From: Pedobacter sp. FW305-3-2-15-E-R2A2
Lineage (GTDB): Bacteria > Bacteroidota > Bacteroidia > Sphingobacteriales > Sphingobacteriaceae
Reading direction: 5' to 3'
NCBI RefSeq assembly: GCF_038446955.1
Contig: NZ_CP151803.1
Coordinates: forward strand, 5,270,001 to 5,334,000
DNA: 64,000 bases
Numbering within the stretch: position 1 is the stretch's first letter; each line of letters begins with the position of its first letter. The position numbers and the translations under genes are program-made. The notes below the pieces were generated by a model. The model did not search any database, was not told the origin of the DNA, and was given only the letters and a program-made list of their open reading frames with translations. Shown here one piece after another: positions 35,134 through 44,115 of the stretch.

Positions 35134-35163
35134 TTGACAAATTAAATTTTGTTAGTACATTTG
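35134..35163 (+). promoter_or_regulatory. Candidate promoter of the pheA leader transcript
   Basis: TTG at 35134 (-33 element) and TACATTTG at 35156-35163 (-7 element TAnnTTTG), separated by 19 bases, the Bacteroidota sigma-70 form. Transcription would start near 35170, about 20 bases before the leader peptide ATG. Confidence 0.6.
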
Positions 35164-35190
35164 GAAAAACGAAAAAGAAAAAACAATCGA

Positions 35191-35253
35191 ATGAAAAACG
35201 TTACTACATATTGGTTTGGCTACTTTTACTACTTTAGTAAGAGCCGGGACTGA
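35191..35253 (+). CDS. Aromatic leader peptide of the attenuator
   Basis: A 20-residue peptide, MKNVTTYWFGYFYYFSKSRD, followed by TGA. Residues 7-15 hold four Tyr, three Phe and one Trp in nine positions. Shortage of charged aromatic tRNAs would stall the ribosome there, before codons 18-20, which contain one arm of the alternative RNA fold. It is too short for normal gene finding. Its position before pheA, the downstream aromatic genes and a terminator supports it as a control peptide rather than a chance ORF. Confidence 0.85.
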   Translation: MKNVTTYWFGYFYYFSKSRD

Positions 35254-35322
35254 TATGCAACAAAAATCATAAGATAAAAATGTATATAAAAAGTCCCGGC
35301 CTAAAGCCGGGACTTTTTTTTG
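35243..35322 (+). promoter_or_regulatory. Transcription attenuator of the pheA-aro operon
   Basis: Three 9-nt segments: GCCGGGACT at 35243-35251 (inside leader codons S18-R19-D20 and the stop), its complement AGTCCCGGC at 35292-35300, and a second GCCGGGACT at 35306-35314. Pairing 2 with 3 makes a terminator with a T-run; pairing 1 with 2 makes the antiterminator. A ribosome that reaches the stop codon covers segment 1 and favours termination; one stalled at the aromatic codons leaves it free. Confidence 0.85.
35292..35322 (+). terminator. Intrinsic terminator of the attenuator
   Basis: AGTCCCGGC, loop CTAAA, GCCGGGACT, then eight or more T. The stem extends by several A-T pairs on both sides. 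Confidence 0.92.
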
Positions 35323-35326
35323 TTTA

Positions 35327-35407
35327 ATGCAAAAACCGAAACCCGCAGAAGTACAAAAAAGCCTTCTGCAAAACTCAAGACCACAGAAAACTCAGCAGCT
35401 AAAATGA
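35327..35407 (+). CDS. Possible small upstream ORF coupled to pheA
   Basis: A 26-codon ATG frame (MQKPKPAEVQ...) that starts five bases after the terminator's T-run and ends at a TGA overlapping the preferred pheA ATG as ATGA. The overlap suggests translational coupling, or the stretch may simply be 5' leader. The peptide has no recognisable family. Confidence 0.35.
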   Translation: MQKPKPAEVQKSLLQNSRPQKTQQLK

Positions 35408-36240
35408 AACAGAAAAAAACAAGAGTAGCGATTCAAGGTATTAAAGCGTCATTTCATGAAGAGGCCGCTTTCAAGTTCTTCGGAAAAGACATCGAAACCA
35501 TAGAATGTAATTCTTTTAAACAGACTTGCGACAGTCTGGAGAAAAAGGAATGTGACTTTGTGATCATGGCTATTGAGAATTCTATTGCAGGCAGTCTTTT
35601 GCCCAACTACACTTTAATCCGGGAATACAATTTTGCAGTCGTAGGAGAAGTTTACCTGCCGATTCAGCTGCACCTGATGGCTTTACCGGGTGTCAAGTTT
35701 GAAGACATCAAATATGCCACCTCTCACCCTATCGCCATTCGCCAATGCGTAGACTTTTTCGATGATTTCCCACACATTCAGGTAATTGAAAGTAACGATA
35801 CCGCAGCTTGTGCCAAACGCATTAAAGAAGAACAATTAACAGATACAGTGGCCATTGCAAACACATTGGCTGCAGAATTATACGGACTGAATATCATTGA
35901 AAGAAGAATTGAGTCCAACAAAAAGAATTACACCCGTTTCCTGGTGCTAAAACAAGACAAAACAGAAGATCTTAAAGAAATCAACAAAGCCTCTATCTGT
36001 TTTCAGGTAGGCAATCATGTAGGTGCGCTGTCAAAAGTGCTCAACATCTTCGCCGATCAGGATGTGAATTTAACAAAGATTCAAAGTATGCCTGTCCTGG
36101 GAAAAAGAAACGAATACTATTTCTATGTAGATATGGAATGGAGCAATATGGAACAATACGACAAAGCCATCCGCCAAACCTTAAAATACACGGTAAACTT
36201 TAACATTATGGGTGAGTACCTGAAAAATGATAAAGTATAA
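35404..36240 (+). CDS. pheA: Prephenate dehydratase
   Basis: 278 residues from ATG 35404. The frame reaches back to a TTG at 35320 inside the terminator, and the family starts near 'RVAIQGIKASFHEEAA', so 35404 is chosen. Dehydratase domain: 'MAIENSIAGSLLPNY', 'ATSHPIAIRQC' and the catalytic 'KKNYTRFLVL' TRF motif. A C-terminal ACT domain ('ICFQVGNHVGALSKVLNIFADQDVNLTKIQSMP') gives feedback control by phenylalanine. It converts prephenate to phenylpyruvate and is not fused to chorismate mutase, which is in the next gene. Confidence 0.96.
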   Translation: MKQKKTRVAIQGIKASFHEEAAFKFFGKDIETIECNSFKQTCDSLEKKECDFVIMAIENSIAGSLLPNYTLIREYNFAVVGEVYLPIQLHLMALPGVKFEDIKYATSHPIAIRQCVDFFDDFPHIQVIESNDTAACAKRIKEEQLTDTVAIANTLAAELYGLNIIERRIESNKKNYTRFLVLKQDKTEDLKEINKASICFQVGNHVGALSKVLNIFADQDVNLTKIQSMPVLGKRNEYYFYVDMEWSNMEQYDKAIRQTLKYTVNFNIMGEYLKNDKV

Positions 36241-36287
36241 AAAATAAAACACCTTCATAAAACATACAAAAATTAAACCCCAAAAAA

Positions 36288-37427
36288 ATGAAATTACAAT
36301 TGAACATCCAGCCACTAAATACCTGGCTTAACATCAACAACGAGCCATTAATTATCTCAGGACCATGCAGTGCAGAAACTGAGGAGCAACTGTTAACTAC
36401 AGCACATTTATTGGCTGCAACCGGAAAAGTATCGGTATTGAGAGCTGGTATCTGGAAGCCACGTACCCGTCCGGGAGAGTTTGAAGGTATTGGTAGCATC
36501 GGATTAGAGTGGTTGAAAAGAGCAAAAGCGGAAACAGGATTGCCTACTGCTGTTGAGGTTGCAAATGCGAAACACGTAGAGGAAGCTTTGGCTGCCGGTG
36601 TAGATATTTTATGGATTGGTGCACGTTCAACTGTAAACCCATTCACTGTTCAGGAGATTGCTGATGCCTTAAAAGGTGTTGACATCCCTGTATTAGTTAA
36701 AAATCCTGTAAATCCTGACCTTCAGTTATGGATTGGTGCATTAGAGCGTATCAATGGCGCAGGAATCACTAAACTAGGTGCCATTCACCGTGGTTTCTCT
36801 TCATTCGAGAAAAGTTCTTTCCGTAATGAGCCAATGTGGGAACTGGCCATCCAATTGAAAACGTTATGTCCTGACCTTCCGATCATCAACGATCCAAGTC
36901 ATATCTGCGGTAACCGCGAACTGATTCCTTACATCTCTCAAAAAGCACTGGATTTAGACATGCAAGGTCTGATGATCGAGTCGCATGTTGACCCTTCAGT
37001 AGCCTGGACAGATGCTAAACAACAGGTAACGCCTGCTGCATTAAGCGAATTGGTAGATCGTTTAACCGTACGTGAACCGGAATCTCAAAACGAAGCTTTT
37101 GCAGATCAATTGGCTGATTTACGTAAGCAGATTGATAAAATTGACGATCAGTTGTTACAAAAACTAGGAGAACGTATGGCCATCGTAGGTAAAATCGGTG
37201 AGTTCAAACGCGACAACCAGGTAACGATCTTACAGGTAAACCGTTGGGATGCGATCATGAACAAAGGAATCTCATTTGCAAAAGCCTTAAAATTAGACTT
37301 AAATTTTACAGAGAAATTCTTAGAATTGGTTCACGGAGAATCTATCCGCAAACAAACAGAAATTATGAATGCCGGCAAAGCAGAAAAAGGCATTGCGGCA
37401 GAAACACATACAGAAGTTAAGTCTTAA
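36288..37427 (+). CDS. Bifunctional DAHP synthase / chorismate mutase
   Basis: 379 residues. Residues ~1-265: a KDOPS-like DAHP synthase barrel with 'LIISGPCSAETEEQ', 'VLRAGIWKPRTRPGEFEG', 'WIGARSTVNPF', 'VLVKNPVNPDLQLWIGALERI', 'NDPSHICGN' and 'GLMIESHVDPS'. Residues ~280-365: an AroQ-type chorismate mutase helix bundle ('LADLRKQIDKIDDQLLQKLGERMAIVGKIGEFK', 'FTEKFLELVHGESIRKQ'). It makes DAHP from PEP and erythrose 4-phosphate and turns chorismate into prephenate for PheA. A common Bacteroidota fusion. Confidence 0.96.
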   Translation: MKLQLNIQPLNTWLNINNEPLIISGPCSAETEEQLLTTAHLLAATGKVSVLRAGIWKPRTRPGEFEGIGSIGLEWLKRAKAETGLPTAVEVANAKHVEEALAAGVDILWIGARSTVNPFTVQEIADALKGVDIPVLVKNPVNPDLQLWIGALERINGAGITKLGAIHRGFSSFEKSSFRNEPMWELAIQLKTLCPDLPIINDPSHICGNRELIPYISQKALDLDMQGLMIESHVDPSVAWTDAKQQVTPAALSELVDRLTVREPESQNEAFADQLADLRKQIDKIDDQLLQKLGERMAIVGKIGEFKRDNQVTILQVNRWDAIMNKGISFAKALKLDLNFTEKFLELVHGESIRKQTEIMNAGKAEKGIAAETHTEVKS

Positions 37428-37429
37428 TA

Positions 37430-38683
37430 ATGAGTAAGCATGCACTTGTTTCTTTTACGGGAAACACAGAAATCCATACAGAGATCGCGCTTACGGGCTC
37501 TAAAAGCGAGTGCAACAGGGCATTAATCATTAGTGCTGCAAGCAAGGGCGCGGTAAAAGTAGAAAATATGTCTATTGCTGCCGACTCTGTAACGCTTGAC
37601 CGCATTTTAAACCAGATTTCCAGCACAGATCCACATCAGCAAACTGTTGATGTGGGCCCTGCAGGGACTGCCATGCGCTTCTTAACAGCTTACCTTCCTA
37701 CCCTTCCCGGACAGTTTTTACTGACCGGAACAGAAAGGATGAAACAACGTCCGATTGGGATCCTTGCCGAAGCTTTAAAAGCAATTGGTGCAAACATCAG
37801 CTATGCAGAAAAAGACGGTTTCCCTCCATTGAATATTACTGGCCCACTAGCGCAAAGCGAAGGTGCTGTTAAGATTAAAGGAGACATCAGCAGTCAGTAT
37901 ATATCTGCACTATTGATGATTGCTCCTACTCTGGAGCAGGGTTTAACCTTACAAATTGAAGGGGAATTAACCTCCCTCCCTTATGTAAATATGACCCTGA
38001 ATATGTTGGAGGAAGCAGGAATCAGCCATACCTGGGATGGGAACAACATCAGCATCAAACCGCAGCCTTTTAAAGCTGCCACGTTGATGGTAGAGCCCGA
38101 CTGGAGTGCTGCTTCATACTGGTACAGCATTGCCTGTTTAGCAGAGAAAGCCAGCATCTCCTTACCTTATTTAAAAGAAAAAAGTCTGCAGGGTGATAGC
38201 CGGATCCGATCAATTATGAGGGCATTTGGAGTACAAACTGCAACCACAGCTACAGGGATTACCTTAAGCTCTTCAGAAACTGATTTCGGTGATGAAATTT
38301 TAGACCTGAAGGATTGTCCGGATTTAGCACAAACCATTATTGTATGTGCAGCTGCTTTAAAGAAAAACCTATCCTTCACCGGACTGGAGACTTTGAAGAT
38401 TAAAGAGACGGACCGGATTAAGGCTTTGCAAAATGAACTCGCCAAAATTGGTGTAACTTTAAGCGAAGATAACCTGGTATATACCCTGAACTGTGAAGGA
38501 CTTCATTTTCCGGACAGGGTAACTTTCGGTACTTATGAAGATCACCGCATGGCGATGGCCTTTGCACCACTTAGTCTGCTGATCAAGGAAGTCGTACTGG
38601 AAGAAATGGATGTAGTGGAGAAATCTTACCCTGACTTCTGGAAAGACCTGAGAAAAGCAGGATTTACAGTTGAAGTGATTTAA
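37430..38683 (+). CDS. aroA: 3-phosphoshikimate 1-carboxyvinyltransferase (EPSP synthase)
   Basis: 417 residues, somewhat shorter than the typical ~430. 'LTGSKSECNRALI' (substrate-binding Lys-Ser), 'VGPAGTAMRFLTAYL', 'KQRPIGILAEAL', 'GDISSQYISALLMIAP', 'DWSAASYW', 'KIKETDRIKALQNEL' and 'TYEDHRMAMAFA' are the family motifs. It joins shikimate-3-phosphate and PEP. The 'AGTAMR' loop differs from the classic 'GNAGTAMRP', so glyphosate sensitivity class is not clear. Two bases after the preceding stop. Confidence 0.96.
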   Translation: MSKHALVSFTGNTEIHTEIALTGSKSECNRALIISAASKGAVKVENMSIAADSVTLDRILNQISSTDPHQQTVDVGPAGTAMRFLTAYLPTLPGQFLLTGTERMKQRPIGILAEALKAIGANISYAEKDGFPPLNITGPLAQSEGAVKIKGDISSQYISALLMIAPTLEQGLTLQIEGELTSLPYVNMTLNMLEEAGISHTWDGNNISIKPQPFKAATLMVEPDWSAASYWYSIACLAEKASISLPYLKEKSLQGDSRIRSIMRAFGVQTATTATGITLSSSETDFGDEILDLKDCPDLAQTIIVCAAALKKNLSFTGLETLKIKETDRIKALQNELAKIGVTLSEDNLVYTLNCEGLHFPDRVTFGTYEDHRMAMAFAPLSLLIKEVVLEEMDVVEKSYPDFWKDLRKAGFTVEVI

Positions 38684-38708
38684 ATTAATCTATAAAAATT
38701 AACAAAAA

Positions 38709-39803
38709 ATGGCAGGTAATACATTCGGACAACTATTTCGCATCAGCACCTTTGGCGAATCTCATGGTGCAGCTATTGGTGTTATTTTAGACGGTTGTCC
38801 GGCACAATTGCCAATTGACCTGGATTTTATCCAGTCGGAATTGGATAAGCGCAGACCAGGGCAATCGAAGATCACCACGCAAAGGAAAGAAAGTGATACT
38901 GTTCAGATCCTTTCCGGAACTTTTGAAGGTAAAAGTACAGGTACGCCTATTGCGATGCTGATCCCGAACGAAGATCAACGAAGTAAAGATTACAGTCACA
39001 ATACAGATGTTTACCGTCCTTCTCATGCTGATTATACCTATGATGCAAAGTATGGTATCCGCGACCATCGCGGTGGTGGCCGTTCCTCTGCCAGAGAAAC
39101 AGCTGCCCGTGTTGCTGCAGGTGCCATTGCCAAACTGCTTTTAAGGCACCATGGCATAGAAATTTTCGCACATGTTTCCGCAGTAGGAAAGATCAATGCA
39201 CCTAACCTGGAATCTTCTTTAACTGTGGATCAGCTTTTGGAGATCCGGGAAGAGAATATTGTGCGTTGTGCAGATCCTGCAACCGCAAGGGAGATGATCG
39301 AATGCATTGATGCCATTAGAAAAGATGGAGATACTATCGGTGGAAAGGTGAGCTGTATCATCAGAAACTGCCCTGTCGGGCTCGGTGAACCCGTATTTGA
39401 CAAGCTACATGCCGACCTCGGTAAGGCCATGCTCAGTATCAATGCCGTTCATGGTTTTGAATACGGATCAGGATTTAGTGGCAGTGAAATGAAGGGATCA
39501 GAACACAATGACATCTTTATTCCTGGAAATGATGCCCCTAAAACATTAACAAACTTCTCCGGAGGAATCCAGGGAGGAATCTCTAATGGGATGGAAATCA
39601 ACTTTACAGTAGCCTTTAAACCTGTAGCCACCATCATGCACAATCAGCAAACGATTAATGCAGCCGGAGATGCAGCGGAGATTAAAGGTAAAGGCCGTCA
39701 TGATCCATGTGTAGTACCACGTGCCGTAGTCATTGTAGAAGCAATGGCCGCATTGGTATTGGCCGATCAGCTGCTTAGAAATAAAAGCAGTCAGCTGGAT
39801 TAG
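38709..39803 (+). CDS. aroC: Chorismate synthase
   Basis: 364 residues. Begins 'NTFGQLFRISTFGESHGAAIGVILDG', has 'KRRPGQSKITTQRKE' and 'RPSHADYTYDAKYGIRDHRGGGRSSARETAARVAAGA', and ends with 'HDPCVVPRAVVIVEAMAALVLAD'; all AroC signatures. It converts EPSP to chorismate with reduced FMN. Last gene of the attenuated operon, followed by a terminator. Confidence 0.97.
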   Translation: MAGNTFGQLFRISTFGESHGAAIGVILDGCPAQLPIDLDFIQSELDKRRPGQSKITTQRKESDTVQILSGTFEGKSTGTPIAMLIPNEDQRSKDYSHNTDVYRPSHADYTYDAKYGIRDHRGGGRSSARETAARVAAGAIAKLLLRHHGIEIFAHVSAVGKINAPNLESSLTVDQLLEIREENIVRCADPATAREMIECIDAIRKDGDTIGGKVSCIIRNCPVGLGEPVFDKLHADLGKAMLSINAVHGFEYGSGFSGSEMKGSEHNDIFIPGNDAPKTLTNFSGGIQGGISNGMEINFTVAFKPVATIMHNQQTINAAGDAAEIKGKGRHDPCVVPRAVVIVEAMAALVLADQLLRNKSSQLD

Positions 39804-39810
39804 CAGCAAA

Positions 39811-39866
39811 TCAAAGTCATAAAAAAAGGTGTTCCGTTGTACAGAACACCTTTTTTTATGACTTGA
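39811..39866. terminator. Long bidirectional terminator after aroC
   Basis: A stem of about 23 bp: TCAAAGTCATAAAAAAAGGT plus GTTC, loop, then GAACACCTTTTTTTATGACT plus TGA, one base unmatched. It has an A-run and a T-run and separates the convergent aroC and E1 genes. Confidence 0.9.
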
Positions 39867-39872
39867 TATTTA

Positions 39873-42296
39873 TTAAAAAATCGCAGGATATTTAACTGAA
39901 TTATGGTCGTGCATCATTTGATAAACCGCTTCTACCACGTCGTCTAGCGATGGTTTACTGAAATAATCGCCATCAGAACCATAAGGAGGACGGTGTGCTT
40001 TGGCACTTAGCGTTTGAGGCTGTCCATCCAGGTTATAATAACCTTTTTGTTCTTCTAAAATCTGTTGCAGAATAAATGCGGTTCCGCCTCCAGGTACATC
40101 TTCATCCACTACCAATAACTTATTGGTTTTACTTAAAGATTTAGCACAAAGCTGATCCGTATCAAAAGGAAGCAGGGTTTGCGGATCAATGATCTCCACA
40201 GAGATGCCAAACTGAGCCAGCTCTTCTGCCGCTTCTTCCACTATTCTGAGCGTAGATCCGTAAGAAACGATGGTCAGGTCTGATCCTTCCTTAATCACTT
40301 CTGCCTTACCTAAAGGAACGGTATACGCTCCTACATTTTCAGGAAGTTTTTCTTTTAATCGATATCCGTTCAGACATTCGATCACCAGAGCAGGTTCATC
40401 AGATCTGAACAAAGTATTGTACATTCCGGCAGCCTGAGTCATGTTACGCGGCACACAGATATGTAATCCACGCAAGGAGCCAAGAATCATGCCTATTGGT
40501 GATCCTGAATGCCATACCCCTTCCAATCTATGTCCGCGGGTCCTGATAATTACCGGTGCTTTTTGTCCGGCTTTGGTACGGTACGATAAACTTGCCAGAT
40601 CATCGCTCAATACATTTAAAGCGAACAGGAGATAATCCAGGTATTGAATTTCGGCAATTGGCTTTAAACCGCGCATGGCCAGTCCGATTCCCTGACCAAC
40701 GATGGTCATTTCTCTGATTCCTGTATCTGTAATTCGCAGGTCGCCATATTTGGCCTGCAATCCGGCAAAACCCTGATTTACATCGCCAATGGCACCTAAA
40801 TCTTCACCAAAAGCTACCAGACGTGGATCACGGCCGAAGTTGGCATCAAAACAGGCATTCAATAATTCGCGGCCATCCACCATTTTACTCAACTCATTGT
40901 ACTCCGGCTGAAGCACTTCAACCAGAAAAGGGCTTTCTTTACCATCGGTGAACAACTTCGAAGAATAACGTTCGGTATTCATTCCACTTTGTTCCTTATA
41001 CCATTCCAACAGCTCATTTCTTTCGCCGGATGGATGTTGCAGGCTTAAACGCAATGCTTTTCTTGCCGAGGAGATTACTTCTTTACGTTGCGCATCTGGC
41101 GTATTGGCCAGCTGAGTGGTAATTTTCGTCAGTGCAGGATTTCCTTTCGCAAGGGTATTGATCAGTTCAATTGCCTGATCTTTTTCTATTTTTATATCCG
41201 CAAGGAATTCATTCCATGCTTCTTTTTGCGTTTCACGAACAAATTTCTTTGCCTCATCTTCCAGGGCTGCTAATTCTTCTTCAGGAATAATGGCAGATTC
41301 GATCATCCATTTACGCATCTGAACGATACAATCGTACTCTTTCTCCCAGTCTAAGCGGTCTTTATCTTTGTAACGTTCATGTGAACCTGAAGTAGAGTGG
41401 CCTTGTGGCTGCGTCACTTCAGTAACGTGAATCATTACCGGAACATGTTCTGTTCTGCAGACATCGATGGCTTTCTGATACGTTTCGCATAAAGCCGGGT
41501 AATCCCAGCCTCTTACTTTATATATTTCATATCCGGCAGCATTTTCATCTCTCTGGAAACCCTTCAGGATTTCCGAAATGTCTTCCTTTGTAGTCTGGTA
41601 TTTTGCAGGAACAGAAATTCCATAAGCATCATCCCAAATGGAAATGGCCATAGGGATCTGTAACACACCAGCAGCATTGATGGCTTCAAAAAATACGCCT
41701 TCCGAAGTAGAAGCGTTTCCAATTGTCCCGAAAGCCACTTCATTTCCATTTACGGAGAAGTTTTTTAAGTATTCCAGTTCTGGATTTTGTCTGAATAATT
41801 TCGAAGCATACGCCAATCCGACTAATCTGGCCATTTGTCCACCTGTAGGTGCAATATCGGATGAACAGTTTTTCATCGCGGTAAGGTCCTTCCAGCTGCC
41901 ATCTTCGTTAATGGAACGGGTGGCAAAGTGGCAATTCATCTGCCTGCCTGCAGATGCAGGTTCAGCTTCAACACTAGGGTTGGCATATAGTTGGGCAAAA
42001 AATTCTTTGATGGTGCAAATGCCTGTAGCAAATGCAAATGTCTGATCTCTGTAATATCCCGAGCGCCAATCTCCATTCTTAAAGGCTTTGGCCATGGCGA
42101 TCTGAGGAACTTCCTTACCATCACCAAAAATACCAAATTTAGCCTTACCTGTTAAAACCTCCTTACGACCTAATAAACTGGCTTGTCTACTCTCAAAAGC
42201 TATTTTATAATCGTTTACCACAATGGTTTTGAAATCCTCAAAACTTAACTCTGAAGCATCAATGGGATTGGTAGTAGGTTTTATATCCGGCATCAT
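39873..42296 (-). CDS. Fused alpha-beta E1 component of a 2-oxoacid dehydrogenase
   Basis: 807 residues from ATG 42296 (the frame also has a TTG two codons upstream). Residues ~30-400 are the E1 alpha part, with the thiamine diphosphate segment 'FGTIGNASTSEGVFFEAINAAG' and 'TSGSHERYKDKD'. Residues ~450-800 are the beta part: 'ACFDANFGRDPRLVAFGEDLGAIGDVNQGF', 'TDTGIREMTIVGQGIGLAMRG', 'HSGSPIGMILGSLRGL', 'DEDVPGGGTAFILQQIL'. It is probably the branched-chain 2-oxoacid (or pyruvate) dehydrogenase E1; E2 and E3 are elsewhere. Confidence 0.92.
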   Translation of the reverse strand: MMPDIKPTTNPIDASELSFEDFKTIVVNDYKIAFESRQASLLGRKEVLTGKAKFGIFGDGKEVPQIAMAKAFKNGDWRSGYYRDQTFAFATGICTIKEFFAQLYANPSVEAEPASAGRQMNCHFATRSINEDGSWKDLTAMKNCSSDIAPTGGQMARLVGLAYASKLFRQNPELEYLKNFSVNGNEVAFGTIGNASTSEGVFFEAINAAGVLQIPMAISIWDDAYGISVPAKYQTTKEDISEILKGFQRDENAAGYEIYKVRGWDYPALCETYQKAIDVCRTEHVPVMIHVTEVTQPQGHSTSGSHERYKDKDRLDWEKEYDCIVQMRKWMIESAIIPEEELAALEDEAKKFVRETQKEAWNEFLADIKIEKDQAIELINTLAKGNPALTKITTQLANTPDAQRKEVISSARKALRLSLQHPSGERNELLEWYKEQSGMNTERYSSKLFTDGKESPFLVEVLQPEYNELSKMVDGRELLNACFDANFGRDPRLVAFGEDLGAIGDVNQGFAGLQAKYGDLRITDTGIREMTIVGQGIGLAMRGLKPIAEIQYLDYLLFALNVLSDDLASLSYRTKAGQKAPVIIRTRGHRLEGVWHSGSPIGMILGSLRGLHICVPRNMTQAAGMYNTLFRSDEPALVIECLNGYRLKEKLPENVGAYTVPLGKAEVIKEGSDLTIVSYGSTLRIVEEAAEELAQFGISVEIIDPQTLLPFDTDQLCAKSLSKTNKLLVVDEDVPGGGTAFILQQILEEQKGYYNLDGQPQTLSAKAHRPPYGSDGDYFSKPSLDDVVEAVYQMMHDHNSVKYPAIF

Positions 42297-42428
42297 AAGC
42301 AATATTAGTTAGGTGACAAAGATACATAAAATCTAAAGTATGACTTATGGCTGTCCTGTAATTTATATATTGGAATACTTTTTGATTTATGAATCAAAAG
42401 ATTAAATTTGTTTTAAAACACCATAATC

Positions 42429-42821
42429 ATGAAAAAGTTATTACTATTATTTACATTAATTTTAGGAGTAAGTGTTGCAACTAACGCTCAAACAAAACCT
42501 GCAGAGTTCAAATTTGATAAAGAGCTTCACGATTTTGGTAAAATCCCATTGAATAAGGCTGCAACGGTTGAATTTAAGTTCACCAATGTTGGAGATCAAC
42601 CATTAATTCTTACTAAAGTAGAAACGACTTGTGGATGTACTGTACCTGAATATACACAAACTCCGGTTAAAAAAGGAGAATCAGGCGTGATCAAAGTTAC
42701 TTATAACCCAACTGGTGCTGCAATGCCATTCAGCAAAAGCATTACCATCACTTCTAATGCAAAAACAACCACTAAAGTGTTGTACATTAAAGGAGAAACT
42801 GTAGCTGCCAGTACCAAGTAA
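42429..42821 (+). CDS. DUF1573 Ig-like secreted protein
   Basis: 130 residues with a signal peptide (cut after 'ATNAQ'). The DUF1573 core is 'FDKELHDFGKIPLNKAATVEFKFTNVGDQPLILTKVETTCGCTVPEY', 'GVIKVTYNPTGAAMPFSKSITITSNA', with the conserved CGC. An Ig-like fold secreted to the periplasm; role unknown. Terminator follows. Confidence 0.93.
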   Translation: MKKLLLLFTLILGVSVATNAQTKPAEFKFDKELHDFGKIPLNKAATVEFKFTNVGDQPLILTKVETTCGCTVPEYTQTPVKKGESGVIKVTYNPTGAAMPFSKSITITSNAKTTTKVLYIKGETVAASTK

Positions 42822-42844
42822 AATTTTTAAAGATATTTCTTATT

Positions 42845-42877
42845 AAAACCTCGTTAATCAACGAGGTTTTTTATTTT
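42845..42877 (+). terminator. Terminator after the DUF1573 gene
   Basis: AAAACCTCGTT, 4-base loop, AACGAGGTTTT and a T-run. Confidence 0.9.
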
Positions 42878-42883
42878 TGTGCC

Positions 42884-44086
42884 ATGCCTAACATTTCAGA
42901 AAAAGGGTTACAAATGCCCGCCTCGCCGATTAGAAAACTTACTCCTTACGCCGATCAGGCGAAAAAGGATGGTAAAAAGGTTTATCATTTGAATATTGGT
43001 CAGCCCGATATTGCTACACCAGAAGGCATGTTGAATGCCATCAAAAACATCGATTTTAATGTTTGGGCATATACCCCGTCTGAAGGTACTTTATCTTATA
43101 GAACCAAATTAGCCGAATATTACAATAAACTGGGTTATAACATTACCCCTGAAGATATTTTAGTGACTGTTGGTGGGTCTGAAGCGATCACCATCGCCAT
43201 GCAAACCTGCGTAAATGAAGGTGATGAAATCATCATTCCTGAGCCGTTCTATGCAAATTACAATGGTTTTGCCTGTATGAGTAATGTAGTGGTTAAACCG
43301 ATCTTATCTTTTATTGAGAATGGTTTTGCACTTCCTGCTATTGCGGAGTTTGAAAAACTGATCACAGCGCGTACCAAAGCAATCATTATTTGTAACCCAA
43401 ATAACCCTACCGGTTATCTATATTCTAAAGAAGAACTGGAAGCATTGAAAGAATTGTGTCTTAAATATGACTTGTTCCTGTTCTCTGATGAGGCTTACCG
43501 TGAATTCTGCTATGATGGAAAAGAATTCATCTCGCCAATGCACCTGAACGGAATTGATGAAAATGTAGTCATCATGGATACGGTTTCTAAAAGATACAGT
43601 GCATGTGGTGCAAGATTGGGTTGCCTGATCACGAAAAACAAGGAAGTCATCAAATCAGGATTAAAGTTTGCTCAGGCAAGACTAAGCCCTGGTATGGTAG
43701 AACAAATTGCAGGTACCGCAGCTGTAGATACTCCCGATAGTTACTTTGAAGCGGTAAACAAGGAATATACCCTTCGCAGAGATACGATCGTTAAAAGATT
43801 AAATGCAATTGAAGGTGTTTTCTGTCCGAATCCGGGTGGTGCATTTTATGTAGTGGCTAAACTTCCGATTGATGATGCTGATGTATTTTGTCAGTGGATG
43901 CTGGAAAGCTTTGAGCATGAGGGACAAACGGTAATGATGGCTCCTGCTACAGGCTTCTATTCTACCGCCGGTTCAGGAAAAAATGAAGTAAGAATGGCTT
44001 ATGTATTGAATACTGAAGACCTGAATAAGTCGATGGATTGTCTGGAAATCGCATTAAATCAATATCCAGGTAGAACAATCGCATAA
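42884..44086 (+). CDS. PLP-dependent aminotransferase, class I/II (aspartate-aminotransferase type)
   Basis: 400 residues. Fold-type I signature: 'GQPDIATPEGML', 'NPNNPTGYLYSKEE', 'FSDEAYREFCYDG' (Asp and Tyr), the PLP lysine in 'DTVSKRYSACGARLG', and 'NEVRMAYVLN' (substrate Arg). Cytoplasmic. By class it may act on aspartate, aromatic or prephenate substrates; the window also encodes phenylalanine synthesis and the last step needs an aromatic aminotransferase, but that link is only contextual. The start is seven bases after the terminator. Confidence 0.93.
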   Translation: MPNISEKGLQMPASPIRKLTPYADQAKKDGKKVYHLNIGQPDIATPEGMLNAIKNIDFNVWAYTPSEGTLSYRTKLAEYYNKLGYNITPEDILVTVGGSEAITIAMQTCVNEGDEIIIPEPFYANYNGFACMSNVVVKPILSFIENGFALPAIAEFEKLITARTKAIIICNPNNPTGYLYSKEELEALKELCLKYDLFLFSDEAYREFCYDGKEFISPMHLNGIDENVVIMDTVSKRYSACGARLGCLITKNKEVIKSGLKFAQARLSPGMVEQIAGTAAVDTPDSYFEAVNKEYTLRRDTIVKRLNAIEGVFCPNPGGAFYVVAKLPIDDADVFCQWMLESFEHEGQTVMMAPATGFYSTAGSGKNEVRMAYVLNTEDLNKSMDCLEIALNQYPGRTIA

Positions 44087-44115
44087 TTTTTTGTAAGTTT
44101 GTAGTCCTAACAAAT

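Noticed and set aside
35320..36240. pheA starting at TTG 35320
   Set aside because: That codon lies in the terminator T-run and the added N-terminus is low complexity; the ATG at 35404 fits the family.
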